This document shows, piece after piece, positions 1-6,951 of a stretch of 18,082 nucleotides of DNA. The DNA is from an uncultured Mollicutes bacterium. Its GTDB lineage: Bacteria > Bacillota_I > Bacilli_A > RFN20 > CAG-826. Numbering within the stretch: the stretch's first letter is position 1; each line of letters begins with the position of its first letter. A program made the position numbers and the translations under genes. The notes below the pieces were generated by a model, which worked only from the letters and a program-made list of their open reading frames with translations, was not told the DNA's origin and ran no database searches. Location: NCBI GenBank assembly GCA_900542595.1, contig UQOB01000020.1, positions 1 through 18,082 on the forward strand. Direction: 5' to 3'.

Positions 1-2
1 AG

Positions 3-77
3 AATGCGATGATGCACTATATCTATCGAAAAACCGAAAGGACCCCGACCGTCGTCCCGGTCATCATCAATGTTTAA
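3..77 (+). CDS. C-terminal end of a probable ribonuclease J (partial)
   Basis: Only the last 24 codons are inside the window, ending in TAA. The visible tail reads RKTERTPTVVPVIINV. A tail of the form K-T-x-R-x-P-x-x-x-P-V-I-x-x-V closes many RNase J proteins (metallo-beta-lactamase/beta-CASP endo- and 5' exoribonucleases of Gram-positive bacteria), and this memory of the family is the only basis for the name. The stop lies 2 nt before the maf start codon, and maf has no ribosome site of its own, so the two are probably one operon with translational coupling. The identity is uncertain because no catalytic motif is in view; that a coding region ends here is more secure. Confidence 0.5.
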   Translation, partial: NAMMHYIYRKTERTPTVVPVIINV

Positions 78-79
78 TT

Positions 80-691
80 ATGTTCATCTTAGGAAGTGGG
101 AGCCCGAGAAGGCAGGAACTCTTAAAATTATTGATTGATGATTTTAAAGTTGTTGCCTCTTCCTATGATGAAAGCTTCTTTAAGGGGATTAAGGATAAGA
201 AAGATTTAACCCATGAAGAAGCGAAAGCGAAAGCCTACGCGTTGATAGAAAAGTATCCGGATGACGAAATATTAACCTGCGATACCGCCGTAATTTTAAG
301 GAATGAAGCCTTAGGCAAACCGAAAAACTATAAAGATGCTTTCTTGATGCTGAAAAGTGAACAAAATCAAAAACAAATCGTTTTGACTAGTTACGTCTAT
401 CTTTCCAAAGACCGGCAAATTGAAAGAACAGTTCGGAGTGAAGTTTATTTTAATAAGCTCAGTGATCAGGAAATCAAAGAATACTTAGAAATTTATAAAC
501 CCTACGATAAAGCTGGCGGCTACGGCATCCAAGACGACTTCCGTTTAATCAGCAAAATTGTCGGGAGTTTCTTTAACGTCATGGGCCTTCCCTTAGAAGA
601 CTTAGCCAAACACGTTTTTAAAAAAGAATTTATTCTCCCAAAGAATAATCCTTATAACGTTCTTTTAACTCGTTACTTAAAACGATCGTAA
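80..691 (+). CDS. maf: Maf-family nucleoside triphosphate pyrophosphatase
   Basis: Predicted cytoplasmic house-cleaning enzyme that hydrolyses non-canonical or pyrimidine NTPs to NMP and PPi. The 203-residue length is normal for the family. Visible motifs in order: the N-terminal loop SGSPRRQELL (residues 5-14), CDTAV around Asp68 (usually ADTVV), LGKP (78-81), and YDKAGGYGIQ (142-151), close to the usual YxDKAGAYGIQ. The family serine-proline-arginine-arginine substrate loop is intact. The start directly follows the previous stop (2-nt gap) and has no Shine-Dalgarno sequence, so translation is probably coupled. Its 3' end overlaps the convergent EIIB-like gene by 62 nt. The family is clear; the exact nucleotide preference (dTTP/UTP or 7-methyl-GTP subtype) cannot be read with confidence. 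Confidence 0.93.
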   Translation: MFILGSGSPRRQELLKLLIDDFKVVASSYDESFFKGIKDKKDLTHEEAKAKAYALIEKYPDDEILTCDTAVILRNEALGKPKNYKDAFLMLKSEQNQKQIVLTSYVYLSKDRQIERTVRSEVYFNKLSDQEIKEYLEIYKPYDKAGGYGIQDDFRLISKIVGSFFNVMGLPLEDLAKHVFKKEFILPKNNPYNVLLTRYLKRS

Positions 692-1001
692 TATCTTCTT
701 CTTTTTCAACGAAGCCTTTGACCCCCAGGGCCTTAAGTTCCTCTCTTTGAAGAAGATTTTTATTTTTAAGCTTAATGATGAGCCTTGACCCATGAACAGT
801 AAAACTCAGGACATTATCCTTGCCACCAAGATAAGTAAAAATATCAATATCCCCTACTTTTCCCTTACGCTTTTTAGGATTTTTGGATATTAAGAAGCTG
901 ATGAGCCAGATGAGCCCCAAAAGAACAACTACTCCCAGTATAATAATCCACCAGAGATTTTGAAGAAGAAAATCAACACTAAACAACAAGATAAACATCA
1001 T
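630..1001 (-). CDS. Membrane-anchored PTS EIIB-like protein lacking the phospho-cysteine
   Basis: A 123-residue protein with one N-terminal membrane segment (about residues 12-38), a basic stretch (KNPKKRKGK, 40-48), then a C-terminal domain (about 52-120) resembling the glucose-type PTS EIIB fold. The block LGGKDN (58-63) followed by S-R-L (72-74) matches the EIIB pattern LGGKDN-x6-C-x-T-R-L, and LKALGVKGFV (89-98) matches the usual LKxLGAAGVV. The position of the phosphorylated cysteine is His70 here, so ordinary phosphoryl transfer to sugar is unlikely. There is no EIIC-type multi-span region. There is no Shine-Dalgarno site; a TATTAT box lies 7 nt before the ATG, so the mRNA may be leaderless. 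It converges with and overlaps maf. It may be a sensor or scaffold, which is inference. Confidence 0.72.
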   Translation of the reverse strand: MMFILLFSVDFLLQNLWWIIILGVVVLLGLIWLISFLISKNPKKRKGKVGDIDIFTYLGGKDNVLSFTVHGSRLIIKLKNKNLLQREELKALGVKGFVEKEEDITIVLSNELKERYKDYSLGE

Positions 1002-1007
1002 ACTTGA

Positions 1008-1014
1008 TATAATA
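1008..1014. promoter_or_regulatory. Overlapping divergent -10 boxes of the EIIB-like and CYTH genes
   Basis: The plus strand shows TATAAT at 1008-1013 preceded by TGA (1005-1007), an extended -10 for the CYTH gene. The minus strand of almost the same bases reads TATTAT (1014-1009), with TTGCTC 18 nt upstream, and would serve the EIIB-like gene. Initiation would begin at about 1020 on plus, 11 nt before the CYTH ATG, and at about the ATG itself on minus. Confidence 0.5.
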
Positions 1015-1030
1015 CTACATGGAGGATTTT

Positions 1031-1612
1031 ATGAGCAACGCGATTGAAATTGAAGCTAAGGTTTTAGTCCAGAAAAAAGATTACGAAAAATTAGAAAACC
1101 TTTTTAAGAATGAACATAGTTATGAACAAACCAACTACTATGTTGAAACCCCGACCCTTACTTTAAGAAAAGAAGGGATTTCCTTACGGATCCGGGAAAA
1201 GAATGGTCACTATGAAATGACCTTAAAGACTCCCTTATCGGAAGGCTTATTAGAAAAGAACTGCGCTTGGACACCAGAAATGTTCAAAGCCTTTAAGGAT
1301 GATGGAATTTTCCCCGAAGGCGACATCAAGCGTTTCTTAACGATGTTAGATATCGATGTCGATAAACTCGTCATCTTAACTTCCCTCACCACTAAGCGGA
1401 AAGACGTCGCCTATAAAGGCGGTAAGCTTTCGATCGACGAAAACTTCTATGAAGGAACCGTCGACTACGAAATTGAGCTGGAATATAACAACATGAAGGA
1501 TGCGGAACGTTACTTAAAAGAACTCTTGGAAGAAAACGGCATTCCCTATGTTCTCAATTTAAAAACCAAGGTCAGTCGGGCCTTGGATGCTTACGTTAAT
1601 AACCAAAAGTAA
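1031..1612 (+). CDS. CYTH domain protein (inorganic triphosphatase/adenylyl cyclase type IV fold)
   Basis: A 193-residue single-domain CYTH protein, probably a cytoplasmic Mg-dependent hydrolase of tripolyphosphate or a related triphosphate, like the YjbK family of Bacilli. The signature ExExK is residues 6-10 (EIEAK). Further tunnel-lining charged motifs follow: LRIREKNG (52-59), MTLKTPL (63-69), KLSIDENFYEG (131-141) and DYEIELEYN (144-152). The ATG at 1031 is chosen because GGAGG (1021-1025) lies 5 nt before it; an upstream in-frame ATG at 1019 overlaps that ribosome site and would be untranslatable. An extended -10 (TGATATAAT) ends at 1013. The stop codon is one base away from the stop of the convergent Spx-like gene. 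The substrate cannot be read from sequence. Confidence 0.88.
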   Translation: MSNAIEIEAKVLVQKKDYEKLENLFKNEHSYEQTNYYVETPTLTLRKEGISLRIREKNGHYEMTLKTPLSEGLLEKNCAWTPEMFKAFKDDGIFPEGDIKRFLTMLDIDVDKLVILTSLTTKRKDVAYKGGKLSIDENFYEGTVDYEIELEYNNMKDAERYLKELLEENGIPYVLNLKTKVSRALDAYVNNQK

Positions 1613-1613
1613 G

Positions 1614-2066
1614 TTACTTCTTAATGTGGACCTTACCTTCGATATCCTTCGAAGTTAAGCAGTTTCCCCACTCCGGGCAATTCTCCTTCGTGCAGAACGT
1701 CTCCGCCATCCGGCGGGCCCGGGGGATGAAGGTTCGAATTTCTTCTTCGTTATAACCGACTTGAATCCGGTGATCATCGACGATGATCGGCCGTTTCAAA
1801 ACAGAAGGATTCTTTTGGATAAAGCTGATGAGTTCGCTGACCTTCATGTCATCGAAATCGATGTTATTCTCACTGACGATTTTACTTCTCATCGAGATAA
1901 TGTCATCGGTTCCGTCTTCGCTCTTCTGGATGATTTCTTTGATATCATCGCTGGTTAAAGGACGAGAAAAGATATCCTTAGCTTCGTAAGGAATCTTCTG
2001 TTCATCAAACCACTTCTTCACTTTTCTACAAGAAGAACACGAGGGCGAATAATAAATCTTAATCAT
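1614..2066 (-). CDS. spx: Spx/ArsC-family thiol regulator with Cys-containing tail
   Basis: Closely resembles Spx, the RNA polymerase alpha-CTD-binding redox regulator. Visible: SPSCSSCRK with the CxxC redox switch at Cys10/Cys13; EDGTDDIISMRSK (50-62), matching the Spx EDGTDEIISTRSK block; and RPIIVDDHRIQVGYNEEEIR (92-111), the Spx signature. Spx is about 131 residues; this protein is 150, the extra length being a tail with Cys125, Cys130 and Cys136. Expected role: redox-dependent activation of oxidative-stress genes. There is no Shine-Dalgarno site; a minus-strand TAAAAT (2081-2076) ends 9 nt before the ATG. A DtxR-type inverted repeat lies at 2096-2113 in the region shared with trpS. An arsenate-reductase-like relative is the alternative, but the Spx blocks argue against that. 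Confidence 0.88.
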   Translation of the reverse strand: MIKIYYSPSCSSCRKVKKWFDEQKIPYEAKDIFSRPLTSDDIKEIIQKSEDGTDDIISMRSKIVSENNIDFDDMKVSELISFIQKNPSVLKRPIIVDDHRIQVGYNEEEIRTFIPRARRMAETFCTKENCPEWGNCLTSKDIEGKVHIKK

Positions 2067-2095
2067 TGCATGTTTATTTTATCACTATTAGTTAT

Positions 2096-2113
2096 AGTTA
2101 GGTACATCTAACT
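2096..2113. promoter_or_regulatory. Candidate DtxR-family operator between spx and trpS
   Basis: The inverted repeat AGTTAG-N6-CTAACT has arms at 2096-2101 and 2108-2113. Both arms and the spacing are identical to the operator-like repeat at 17311-17328 beside the DtxR-family gene and feo operon. It lies 4 nt before the trpS ribosome site and about 30 nt before the spx-like start, so it could act on either gene. The same bases followed by TTTTT could instead form a weak RNA hairpin. Confidence 0.55.
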
Positions 2114-2130
2114 TTTTGGAGGAAAAGCTT

Positions 2131-3117
2131 ATGCGAATCTTAAGCGGCATTAAACCGACTGGTCAATTGACTCTCGGAAATTATTTAGGAGCTTTAAAAC
2201 ATTTCAAAGATTATCAAAATCAGGGAGAAGTCTTTATCTTCATCGCGGATTTACACGCTTTGACACTGCCGATCGATAGTCGAGAGCTCAATGAAAACTC
2301 CCGCGATATTGCTTGTTACTATCTAGCCAGTGGCTTAGATCCGGAAAAAACCACTATCTTCCTTCAAAGTTCTGTCAGTGAACATGCGGAGTTGAGCGCT
2401 ATTCTTCAAAACTATATCTACATGGGTGAACTCAAACGGATGACCCAATTTAAAGATAAATCGAAGAAATTAAACGATAGTTCTATCGGCTTAGGCTTAT
2501 TTGCTTATCCCGCTTTAATGAATGCCGATATCGTGCTTTATAACACTGATATCGTTCCGGTCGGGGAAGACCAAATGCAACACGTTGAATTAACTCATGA
2601 TTTAGTTAAGCGCTTCAATCATCGTTACGGCGATATCTTAGTTAATCCAAAAGCACAAGTTCAAAAAGTCGGAGCGAGAATCATGTCCCTCTCGGACCCG
2701 AACGTCAAAATGAGTAAGAGCGATCCCAAAGGTGACATCTTCCTTAAAGACGACGAAAAAACCATCCGGAAGAAAATCATGAGCGCGAAAACTGATTCCG
2801 GAAGCGAAATCAAATTCGATAAAGAAAATAAACCGGGTATCAGTAATCTTTTGACCATCTATGCCGCGACAAAAGACATCACGATTCCCAAAGCGGAAGC
2901 GAAGTTCCAAGGTTATCGTTATGGTGACTTTAAGAAAGCTGTCGCGGATGCGGTAGTTGAAGAGCTCATCCCCTTCCAACAACGCTACAAACAAATCTTA
3001 GAAGATAAATCTTACTTAAAAGTCCTAAAAGACGGCCGAGATAAAGCCAAGAAAGTCGCGCATCAAACCTTATTGAAGGTTCAAAAAGCCGTCGGCATAT
3101 TAACTCTCGATGAATAG
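2131..3117 (+). CDS. trpS: Tryptophanyl-tRNA synthetase
   Basis: Class Ic aminoacyl-tRNA synthetase that charges tRNA-Trp, 328 residues, the normal bacterial length. The HIGH-equivalent is the N-terminal GIKPTG...TLGNYLGA (6-21) and the KMSKS loop is exact at 193-197. NADIVLY with Asp133 matches the tryptophan-recognition NADIL region, and HVELTHDL (151-158) matches the usual HIELTRDL. The ATG at 2131 is preferred because GGAGG (2118-2122) lies 8 nt upstream; an in-frame TTG at 2116 overlaps that site. The 64-nt gap to spx is too short for a T-box leader. Instead it holds an inverted repeat identical in its arms to one beside the iron regulator. The HAD gene downstream overlaps by 8 nt, so the two form an operon. 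Confidence 0.97.
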   Translation: MRILSGIKPTGQLTLGNYLGALKHFKDYQNQGEVFIFIADLHALTLPIDSRELNENSRDIACYYLASGLDPEKTTIFLQSSVSEHAELSAILQNYIYMGELKRMTQFKDKSKKLNDSSIGLGLFAYPALMNADIVLYNTDIVPVGEDQMQHVELTHDLVKRFNHRYGDILVNPKAQVQKVGARIMSLSDPNVKMSKSDPKGDIFLKDDEKTIRKKIMSAKTDSGSEIKFDKENKPGISNLLTIYAATKDITIPKAEAKFQGYRYGDFKKAVADAVVEELIPFQQRYKQILEDKSYLKVLKDGRDKAKKVAHQTLLKVQKAVGILTLDE

Positions 3118-3907
3118 AAAACTGATTGTTACCGATATGGATGGAACCTTGCTCGGCAAGGATTATCTTCTTTCAGACTATTCCAAAACGATCTTAAGAG
3201 AACTCGAAGAAGCGGGAAATCTAGTCGTCCTCTGTTCCGGTCGGCCAGAACGATCGATTACCCCCTACTACCATTCAATAGGTTTAAAAAACTCTCCGTT
3301 TATCGCTTATAACGGCATCCTCATCGTCGACGGAACAAACAACGAAAATCTCTTCATCAAGAAGTTCCCTCACAAAAAAGTGATTAAAATCATTGAGAAT
3401 TACAGAGATATTTTGATTTCTATCTCACTGGAAACAAAAGATACACTTTATCTATTTAATGAAGATAAGAATCTCAATAACTTCTTCCCCTATGATGGGA
3501 TGAAGGTCATTAAAGACCCCAAACCTGAAGAGATAAAAGAAGATCTTTTCACCTTTATCTTTAAAGTCGATGATGATAAATATCCAGCTTTAGAAAAAGA
3601 AATCTTTAACAAATATGGCCTTTATCTTAGACATTGGACCCATGAACCTTACGCGGAACTTTATTGGCCAGATGCCACTAAAAAAGAAGCAGTCGAATTT
3701 ATCAAAGACATGTACCAAATAAAAACCGAAGACATCATTGCCTTCGGTGATAGTTTAAATGATGATGGAATGCTCAGCGTCGCCGGTATCAGTTTCGTTA
3801 GCCTCGATAGTAAGTCTGACCTCTTAAAAGAGAAATATTTAACCACTATCGACACCGCTAAAAATGACGGGGTCGCTAAGACTTTAGCCAAGCTCTTTAA
3901 GCTTTGA
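3110..3907 (+). CDS. Cof-type HAD-IIB hydrolase
   Basis: A 265-residue haloacid dehalogenase-superfamily phosphatase with a C2-type cap, as in the Cof/YidA group that dephosphorylates sugar phosphates or cofactors. Motif I is DMDGT (Asp9 nucleophile, Asp11 acid/base), motif II is the Ser of CSGRPE (43-48), motif III uses a Lys near KKEA late in the cap, and motif IV is FGDSLND. The start overlaps the trpS stop by 8 nt and lacks a ribosome site, so translation is coupled. The gene ends in TGA; the product has the family length only if TGA is a stop, which supports the standard code. Its last 11 bases overlap the convergent phosphoglucomutase gene. The substrate is unknown. Confidence 0.92.
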   Translation: MNRKLIVTDMDGTLLGKDYLLSDYSKTILRELEEAGNLVVLCSGRPERSITPYYHSIGLKNSPFIAYNGILIVDGTNNENLFIKKFPHKKVIKIIENYRDILISISLETKDTLYLFNEDKNLNNFFPYDGMKVIKDPKPEEIKEDLFTFIFKVDDDKYPALEKEIFNKYGLYLRHWTHEPYAELYWPDATKKEAVEFIKDMYQIKTEDIIAFGDSLNDDGMLSVAGISFVSLDSKSDLLKEKYLTTIDTAKNDGVAKTLAKLFKL

Positions 3908-5612
3908 TTCCTAAGATTCCTTTTAAACTGTGATAAAGCCCTTCGGCTTTTTCTTTTAAGCTATCTTTATCGCCGACAACTTCGATGTAGAACTTACATT
4001 TCGGTTCGGTACCGCTAGGCCGGACCGCAATCCAAGAATCATCCGCGAGGAAGATTTTTATGACATCGCTCTTATCGAGACCTAAAGGTTTTTCTCGATT
4101 ATCGATTAAATCAAAGGACTTTTGCAGGAGATAATCATCAATTCGGATAATCTTAATGCCGTTGATCGCTCTCGGAGCGTGGTAATGTAAATCATCCATC
4201 AATCTCTTCATCATCGCAGCCCCTTCACTTCCTTCAAAGTAGAGAGAATCGACGAAATCATAATGATAGCCGTATTCTTTTTGGACTTTGATTAAAGCAT
4301 CATAGATGCTCATCCCTTGTTTCTTATAGAATAAGGCCATTTCACTGTAGAGGAGGATGGCTTGGAGCCCATCTTTATCTCTGACGAAGGGCTTGATTAA
4401 ACAGCCATAGCTTTCTTCATAACCAAAGAGGAAAGTCGGACGATTAGGCATAATTTCATCGTAATGAAGTTGATTACCGATATATTTGAAACCGGTTAAG
4501 AAACTCTTAACTTCCACGTCAAAGCTTCTTGCGATTTTTCTTCCTAAGTCGCTGGTGACAATAGTGTCATACATAATGCCTTTTTTCGGCATCGTCCCCA
4601 TCTTTTGTCTTTCGGACATGATGTAATGGATGAGGAGGGCTCCACTTTCATTACCGGTGAATAAACGATATTCCCCGTCCGGCATCTTGCAGGCTAAGCC
4701 GCAGCGGTCCCCGTCCGGGTCATTCATGACGATTAAATCGGCATCATGAGCTTTCGCGACCTTGATTGGTTCAATGAACGCTCGTTTATCTTCGGGGTTG
4801 GGACTTAAAGTTCCTTTGAAATCGGAATCGGGGTCACATTGAGAAGTGACGGGGATGACGTGATAACCAAGTTCCTTAAAAACCCGCATCCCATTGAGAT
4901 AGGAAGTTCCGTGATTAGGAGTAAAGACCACTTTAAAGTCATCCTTACTTAGTTCCGGATGGATTTGGATACTTTCCACGAGTTCGACATATTTATCATC
5001 GATGACGTGACTTAAGATGGTTTCATGTCCCTGGTGTTCATCAACTTTCACATTGATGCTGAGTTCATCGGGGATTTCATCGATGATTTCTAAGAGACGT
5101 TTAATCTTTTCGGGAACTAATTGGGCTCCATTTTCGTCGTAAACTTTGTAGCCATTATATTCTTTCGGATTGTGGCTCGCGGTGATCATGATGCCGCCGA
5201 CAGTGTGGAGCTCACGGACCGCGAAGCTGAGTTCCGGGGTCGGTCTTAAAGAATCAAAAATATAGGTTTCTAAGCCCATTTCATTGAGGATTTTACTGGA
5301 AAGAAGAGTAAATTCCCGGCTCATGTGTCGGTTATCGTGGCTTATGACAACCCCCGCTTCTTTCGCGTTCGGGAATTTTTCTAAAAGATAAAGCGCGAAC
5401 GCAATCGTCGCTTTTTTAACGGTATAAACATTCATCCGGTTAGTGCCGAGCCCGAGAATGCCCCGCATGCCGGCGGTTCCAAATTCAATGTTTTGGAAGA
5501 AAGCATCATCTTTTTCCTGATCGGACATCTTTAACAGTTCTTGTTTTTCCTCATCCGAAAGCCTCGGAGAGTTGAGCCACCGCTCGAAATTACGCTCTGC
5601 TAGTTCGTTCAT
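3897..5612 (-). CDS. pgcA: Phosphoglucomutase/phosphomannomutase (PgcA-like)
   Basis: A 571-residue alpha-D-phosphohexomutase, interconverting glucose 1- and 6-phosphate, or the mannose equivalents, for cell-envelope sugar nucleotides. Visible in order: TAGMRG (46-51), the catalytic phosphoserine loop TASHNPKEYNGYK with Ser146, the Mg-binding DPDGD (298-302), the sugar-binding EESYG (399-403), and the phosphate-binding RPSGTEPK (531-538). All key residues are present and the length matches Firmicutes PgcA. The ATG overlaps the TGA of the upstream rluD-like gene (ATGA), and GAGGA stands 6 nt before it, so the genes are one operon. No intrinsic terminator is seen at its end, where it overlaps the convergent HAD gene by 11 bases. 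Confidence 0.95.
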   Translation of the reverse strand: MNELAERNFERWLNSPRLSDEEKQELLKMSDQEKDDAFFQNIEFGTAGMRGILGLGTNRMNVYTVKKATIAFALYLLEKFPNAKEAGVVISHDNRHMSREFTLLSSKILNEMGLETYIFDSLRPTPELSFAVRELHTVGGIMITASHNPKEYNGYKVYDENGAQLVPEKIKRLLEIIDEIPDELSINVKVDEHQGHETILSHVIDDKYVELVESIQIHPELSKDDFKVVFTPNHGTSYLNGMRVFKELGYHVIPVTSQCDPDSDFKGTLSPNPEDKRAFIEPIKVAKAHDADLIVMNDPDGDRCGLACKMPDGEYRLFTGNESGALLIHYIMSERQKMGTMPKKGIMYDTIVTSDLGRKIARSFDVEVKSFLTGFKYIGNQLHYDEIMPNRPTFLFGYEESYGCLIKPFVRDKDGLQAILLYSEMALFYKKQGMSIYDALIKVQKEYGYHYDFVDSLYFEGSEGAAMMKRLMDDLHYHAPRAINGIKIIRIDDYLLQKSFDLIDNREKPLGLDKSDVIKIFLADDSWIAVRPSGTEPKCKFYIEVVGDKDSLKEKAEGLYHSLKGILGIKA

Positions 5613-6607
5613 ATTAAATCCTCACTTGCCATTATTTTATCTTGTTTAAATAGAATAGAAAGTATCCGCTTTTCTTTATCGGTTAAAGACGAGTGAAAAG
5701 TTTTGTTTTTAAGTTCCTTTAAAACCGGGGGAACATCCTTAAAACCTAAGGTGATTGAGTGTAAGAATTGGTTCCGAATCTGGAATTGTTTTTCCATTTT
5801 TTTGTTTAAAGCGAAGTCTCCATATTTTTGATCCCCAATCAAGGGGTGACCAATGTGGGCTAAGTGAACTCTAATTTGATGGGTTCTCCCCGTTACTAAG
5901 TGGCATTTTACGAGGGAGAAATCATCATTAAAGACAATCGGTTTCACTTCGGTAATCGCTTCTTTTCCGCCTTTTTCAATTGAACGGACATAAACTTGTC
6001 CCTTATTTTCATCTTTATATAAGGAAACGTTTATAACAACGGGCTTATCTAATTTGCCCTTAACTAAAGCGGCATACTCTTTCACCAAATTATCCCGTTC
6101 CTTAAAGAGTTCTTCTAAAGCTTTAAGGCTTTGATCATTTTTACCGAAAATAACTAAGCCAGCAGTATTCCTATCTAACCTATGAGCAGGCGATGGAGAA
6201 AAGGTAGAGTGTTCCGGGTCATATTCTTTCTTTTGATATAAATAATTAAGAACAGCTTGCACTAAAGTTTTTCCGTGATTGTTCTTGTCACCCGTCACTA
6301 AAACCCCAGAAGGTTTATCAACAATCAAAACGTTATTATCTTCATACGTGATAGGATATGGGAAAGGCCGGGCTTCAACTTTCTTGGGGGTAGAGAAATC
6401 TTTTATCTGTTGACCAGTCACATAGATTCTCACCACATCCCCTTCTTTGAGGACATAATCATTCTTCACCCAGTGGCCATTCACCTTAAAATCTTTCTTT
6501 CGAAAAATGCTATAGATAAAAGATAAGGGAGCATCGCTTAAATACTTCTTTAAAAACTTCAGGCTTTTCTGCCCGTCATTGATCTTTTTGACCACCAGTT
6601 CAATCAT
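5609..6607 (-). CDS. RluA-family 23S rRNA pseudouridine synthase
   Basis: A 332-residue enzyme that isomerises uridine to pseudouridine in structured RNA, probably 23S rRNA, of the RluC/RluD group. An N-terminal S4 RNA-binding domain (about 1-65, with IFRKKDFKVNG and LKEGDVV) is followed by the synthase domain from about residue 85. The catalytic motif HRLDRNTAGL is at 142-151 with Asp145 as nucleophile; GRTHQIRVHL and GHPLIGDQKYG follow, as usual. The target uridine cannot be assigned. There is no Shine-Dalgarno site; an extended -10 (TGATATACT, 6622-6614) ends 6 nt before the ATG, which implies a leaderless message. It stops with TGA inside the ATG of the phosphoglucomutase gene. Confidence 0.93.
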   Translation of the reverse strand: MIELVVKKINDGQKSLKFLKKYLSDAPLSFIYSIFRKKDFKVNGHWVKNDYVLKEGDVVRIYVTGQQIKDFSTPKKVEARPFPYPITYEDNNVLIVDKPSGVLVTGDKNNHGKTLVQAVLNYLYQKKEYDPEHSTFSPSPAHRLDRNTAGLVIFGKNDQSLKALEELFKERDNLVKEYAALVKGKLDKPVVINVSLYKDENKGQVYVRSIEKGGKEAITEVKPIVFNDDFSLVKCHLVTGRTHQIRVHLAHIGHPLIGDQKYGDFALNKKMEKQFQIRNQFLHSITLGFKDVPPVLKELKNKTFHSSLTDKEKRILSILFKQDKIMASEDLI

Positions 6608-6613
6608 TGTTTA

Positions 6614-6622
6614 AGTATATCA
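6614..6622 (-). promoter_or_regulatory. Extended -10 promoter of the rluD-like/pgcA operon
   Basis: On the minus strand TGATATACT reads as an extended -10 (TG-N-TATACT). No good -35 box is present. The -10 ends 6 nt before the ATG, so transcription should start at or within a base of the start codon. Confidence 0.55.
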
Positions 6623-6630
6623 TTTCTTCG

Positions 6631-6659
6631 TTGAAAACCCCACTTGCTTCCCCTATAAT
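6631..6659 (+). promoter_or_regulatory. Promoter of tRNA-Ser
   Basis: TTGAAA (6631-6636) and TATAAT (6654-6659) are separated by 17 nt, close to the sigma-A consensus. Transcription would begin at about 6666, a few bases before the mature 5' end at 6673. Confidence 0.85.
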
Positions 6660-6672
6660 CTTTTCACGGGTT

Positions 6673-6763
6673 GGAGGAATACCCAAGTGGCCGAAGGGGT
6701 GGGCTTGGAAAGCTCATAGGCTCTTAACCGGGCGCAAGGGTTCGAATCCCTTTTCCTCCGCCA
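6673..6763 (+). tRNA. tRNA-Ser (anticodon GGA)
   Basis: A 91-nt class II tRNA. The acceptor stem GGAGGAA (6673-6679) pairs with TTCCTCC (6753-6759), followed by discriminator G and an encoded CCA. The anticodon stem TGGGC/GCTCA encloses the loop TTGGAAA, giving anticodon GGA, which reads UCC and UCU. The long variable arm and G discriminator are typical of serine tRNAs, and the T-loop TTCGAAT is intact. It has its own promoter upstream and an intrinsic terminator downstream, so it is a single-gene unit. Confidence 0.97.
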
Positions 6764-6778
6764 CGATTGATTGTTAAG

Positions 6779-6807
6779 ACACGTACGAAAAAAGTGCGTG
6801 TTTTTTT
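6779..6807 (+). terminator. Intrinsic terminator of tRNA-Ser
   Basis: The 8-bp stem ACACGTAC/GTGCGTGT (6779-6786 and 6794-6801, one G-U pair) has a 7-nt loop and is followed by at least six T residues. Confidence 0.85.
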
Positions 6808-6950
6808 AATGTTTTGAAGCACTTTCCCCCATTTTCTTTTGTACGTTTTCCCTACCTTTCTTTTGAACAAAAATAGGAACTTCCTTTTACACAAAAACAC
6901 TTTTCGACCAAAACAACAGTGCAATGCTATTTTAGTCGAAGTTGTATGTT
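6808..6950. other. AT-rich intergenic stretch without a recognisable gene
   Basis: This lies between the tRNA-Ser terminator and the first 49-bp repeat. It is T-rich on the plus strand and holds only loosely repeated TTTT-N2-ACAAAAA-like strings (around 6864-6920) and the short inverted repeat TTCGAC (6903-6908)/GTCGAA (6935-6940). An open frame on the minus strand crosses it but runs antisense through the tRNA and looks spurious. I see no coding region. Confidence 0.6.
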
Positions 6951-6951
6951 T

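Noticed and set aside
1019..1030. Upstream start codons for the CYTH, trpS, hpf and pduL genes
   Set aside because: In each case the earlier in-frame start overlaps or precedes the ribosome site that serves the later ATG.
2067..2130. T-box leader for trpS
   Set aside because: Only 64 nt separate spx and trpS, far too short for a T-box, and no T-box core sequence is visible.
3905..3907. Mycoplasma-type code with UGA as tryptophan
   Set aside because: The first HAD gene and the rluD-like gene end in TGA at the expected family length, and tryptophan is encoded by TGG throughout.
6737..6763. tRNA-Ser 3' end as the attachment site of the ATPase islet
   Set aside because: Neither 49-bp repeat nor the region after 8528 repeats the tRNA 3' sequence, so there is no att-type duplication of the tRNA.
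6724..6924. Open frame of 66 codons on the minus strand ending in GGGKGIRTLAPG
   Set aside because: Its end is the antisense translation of tRNA-Ser, a well-known type of false annotation, and the rest is low-complexity AT-rich DNA.
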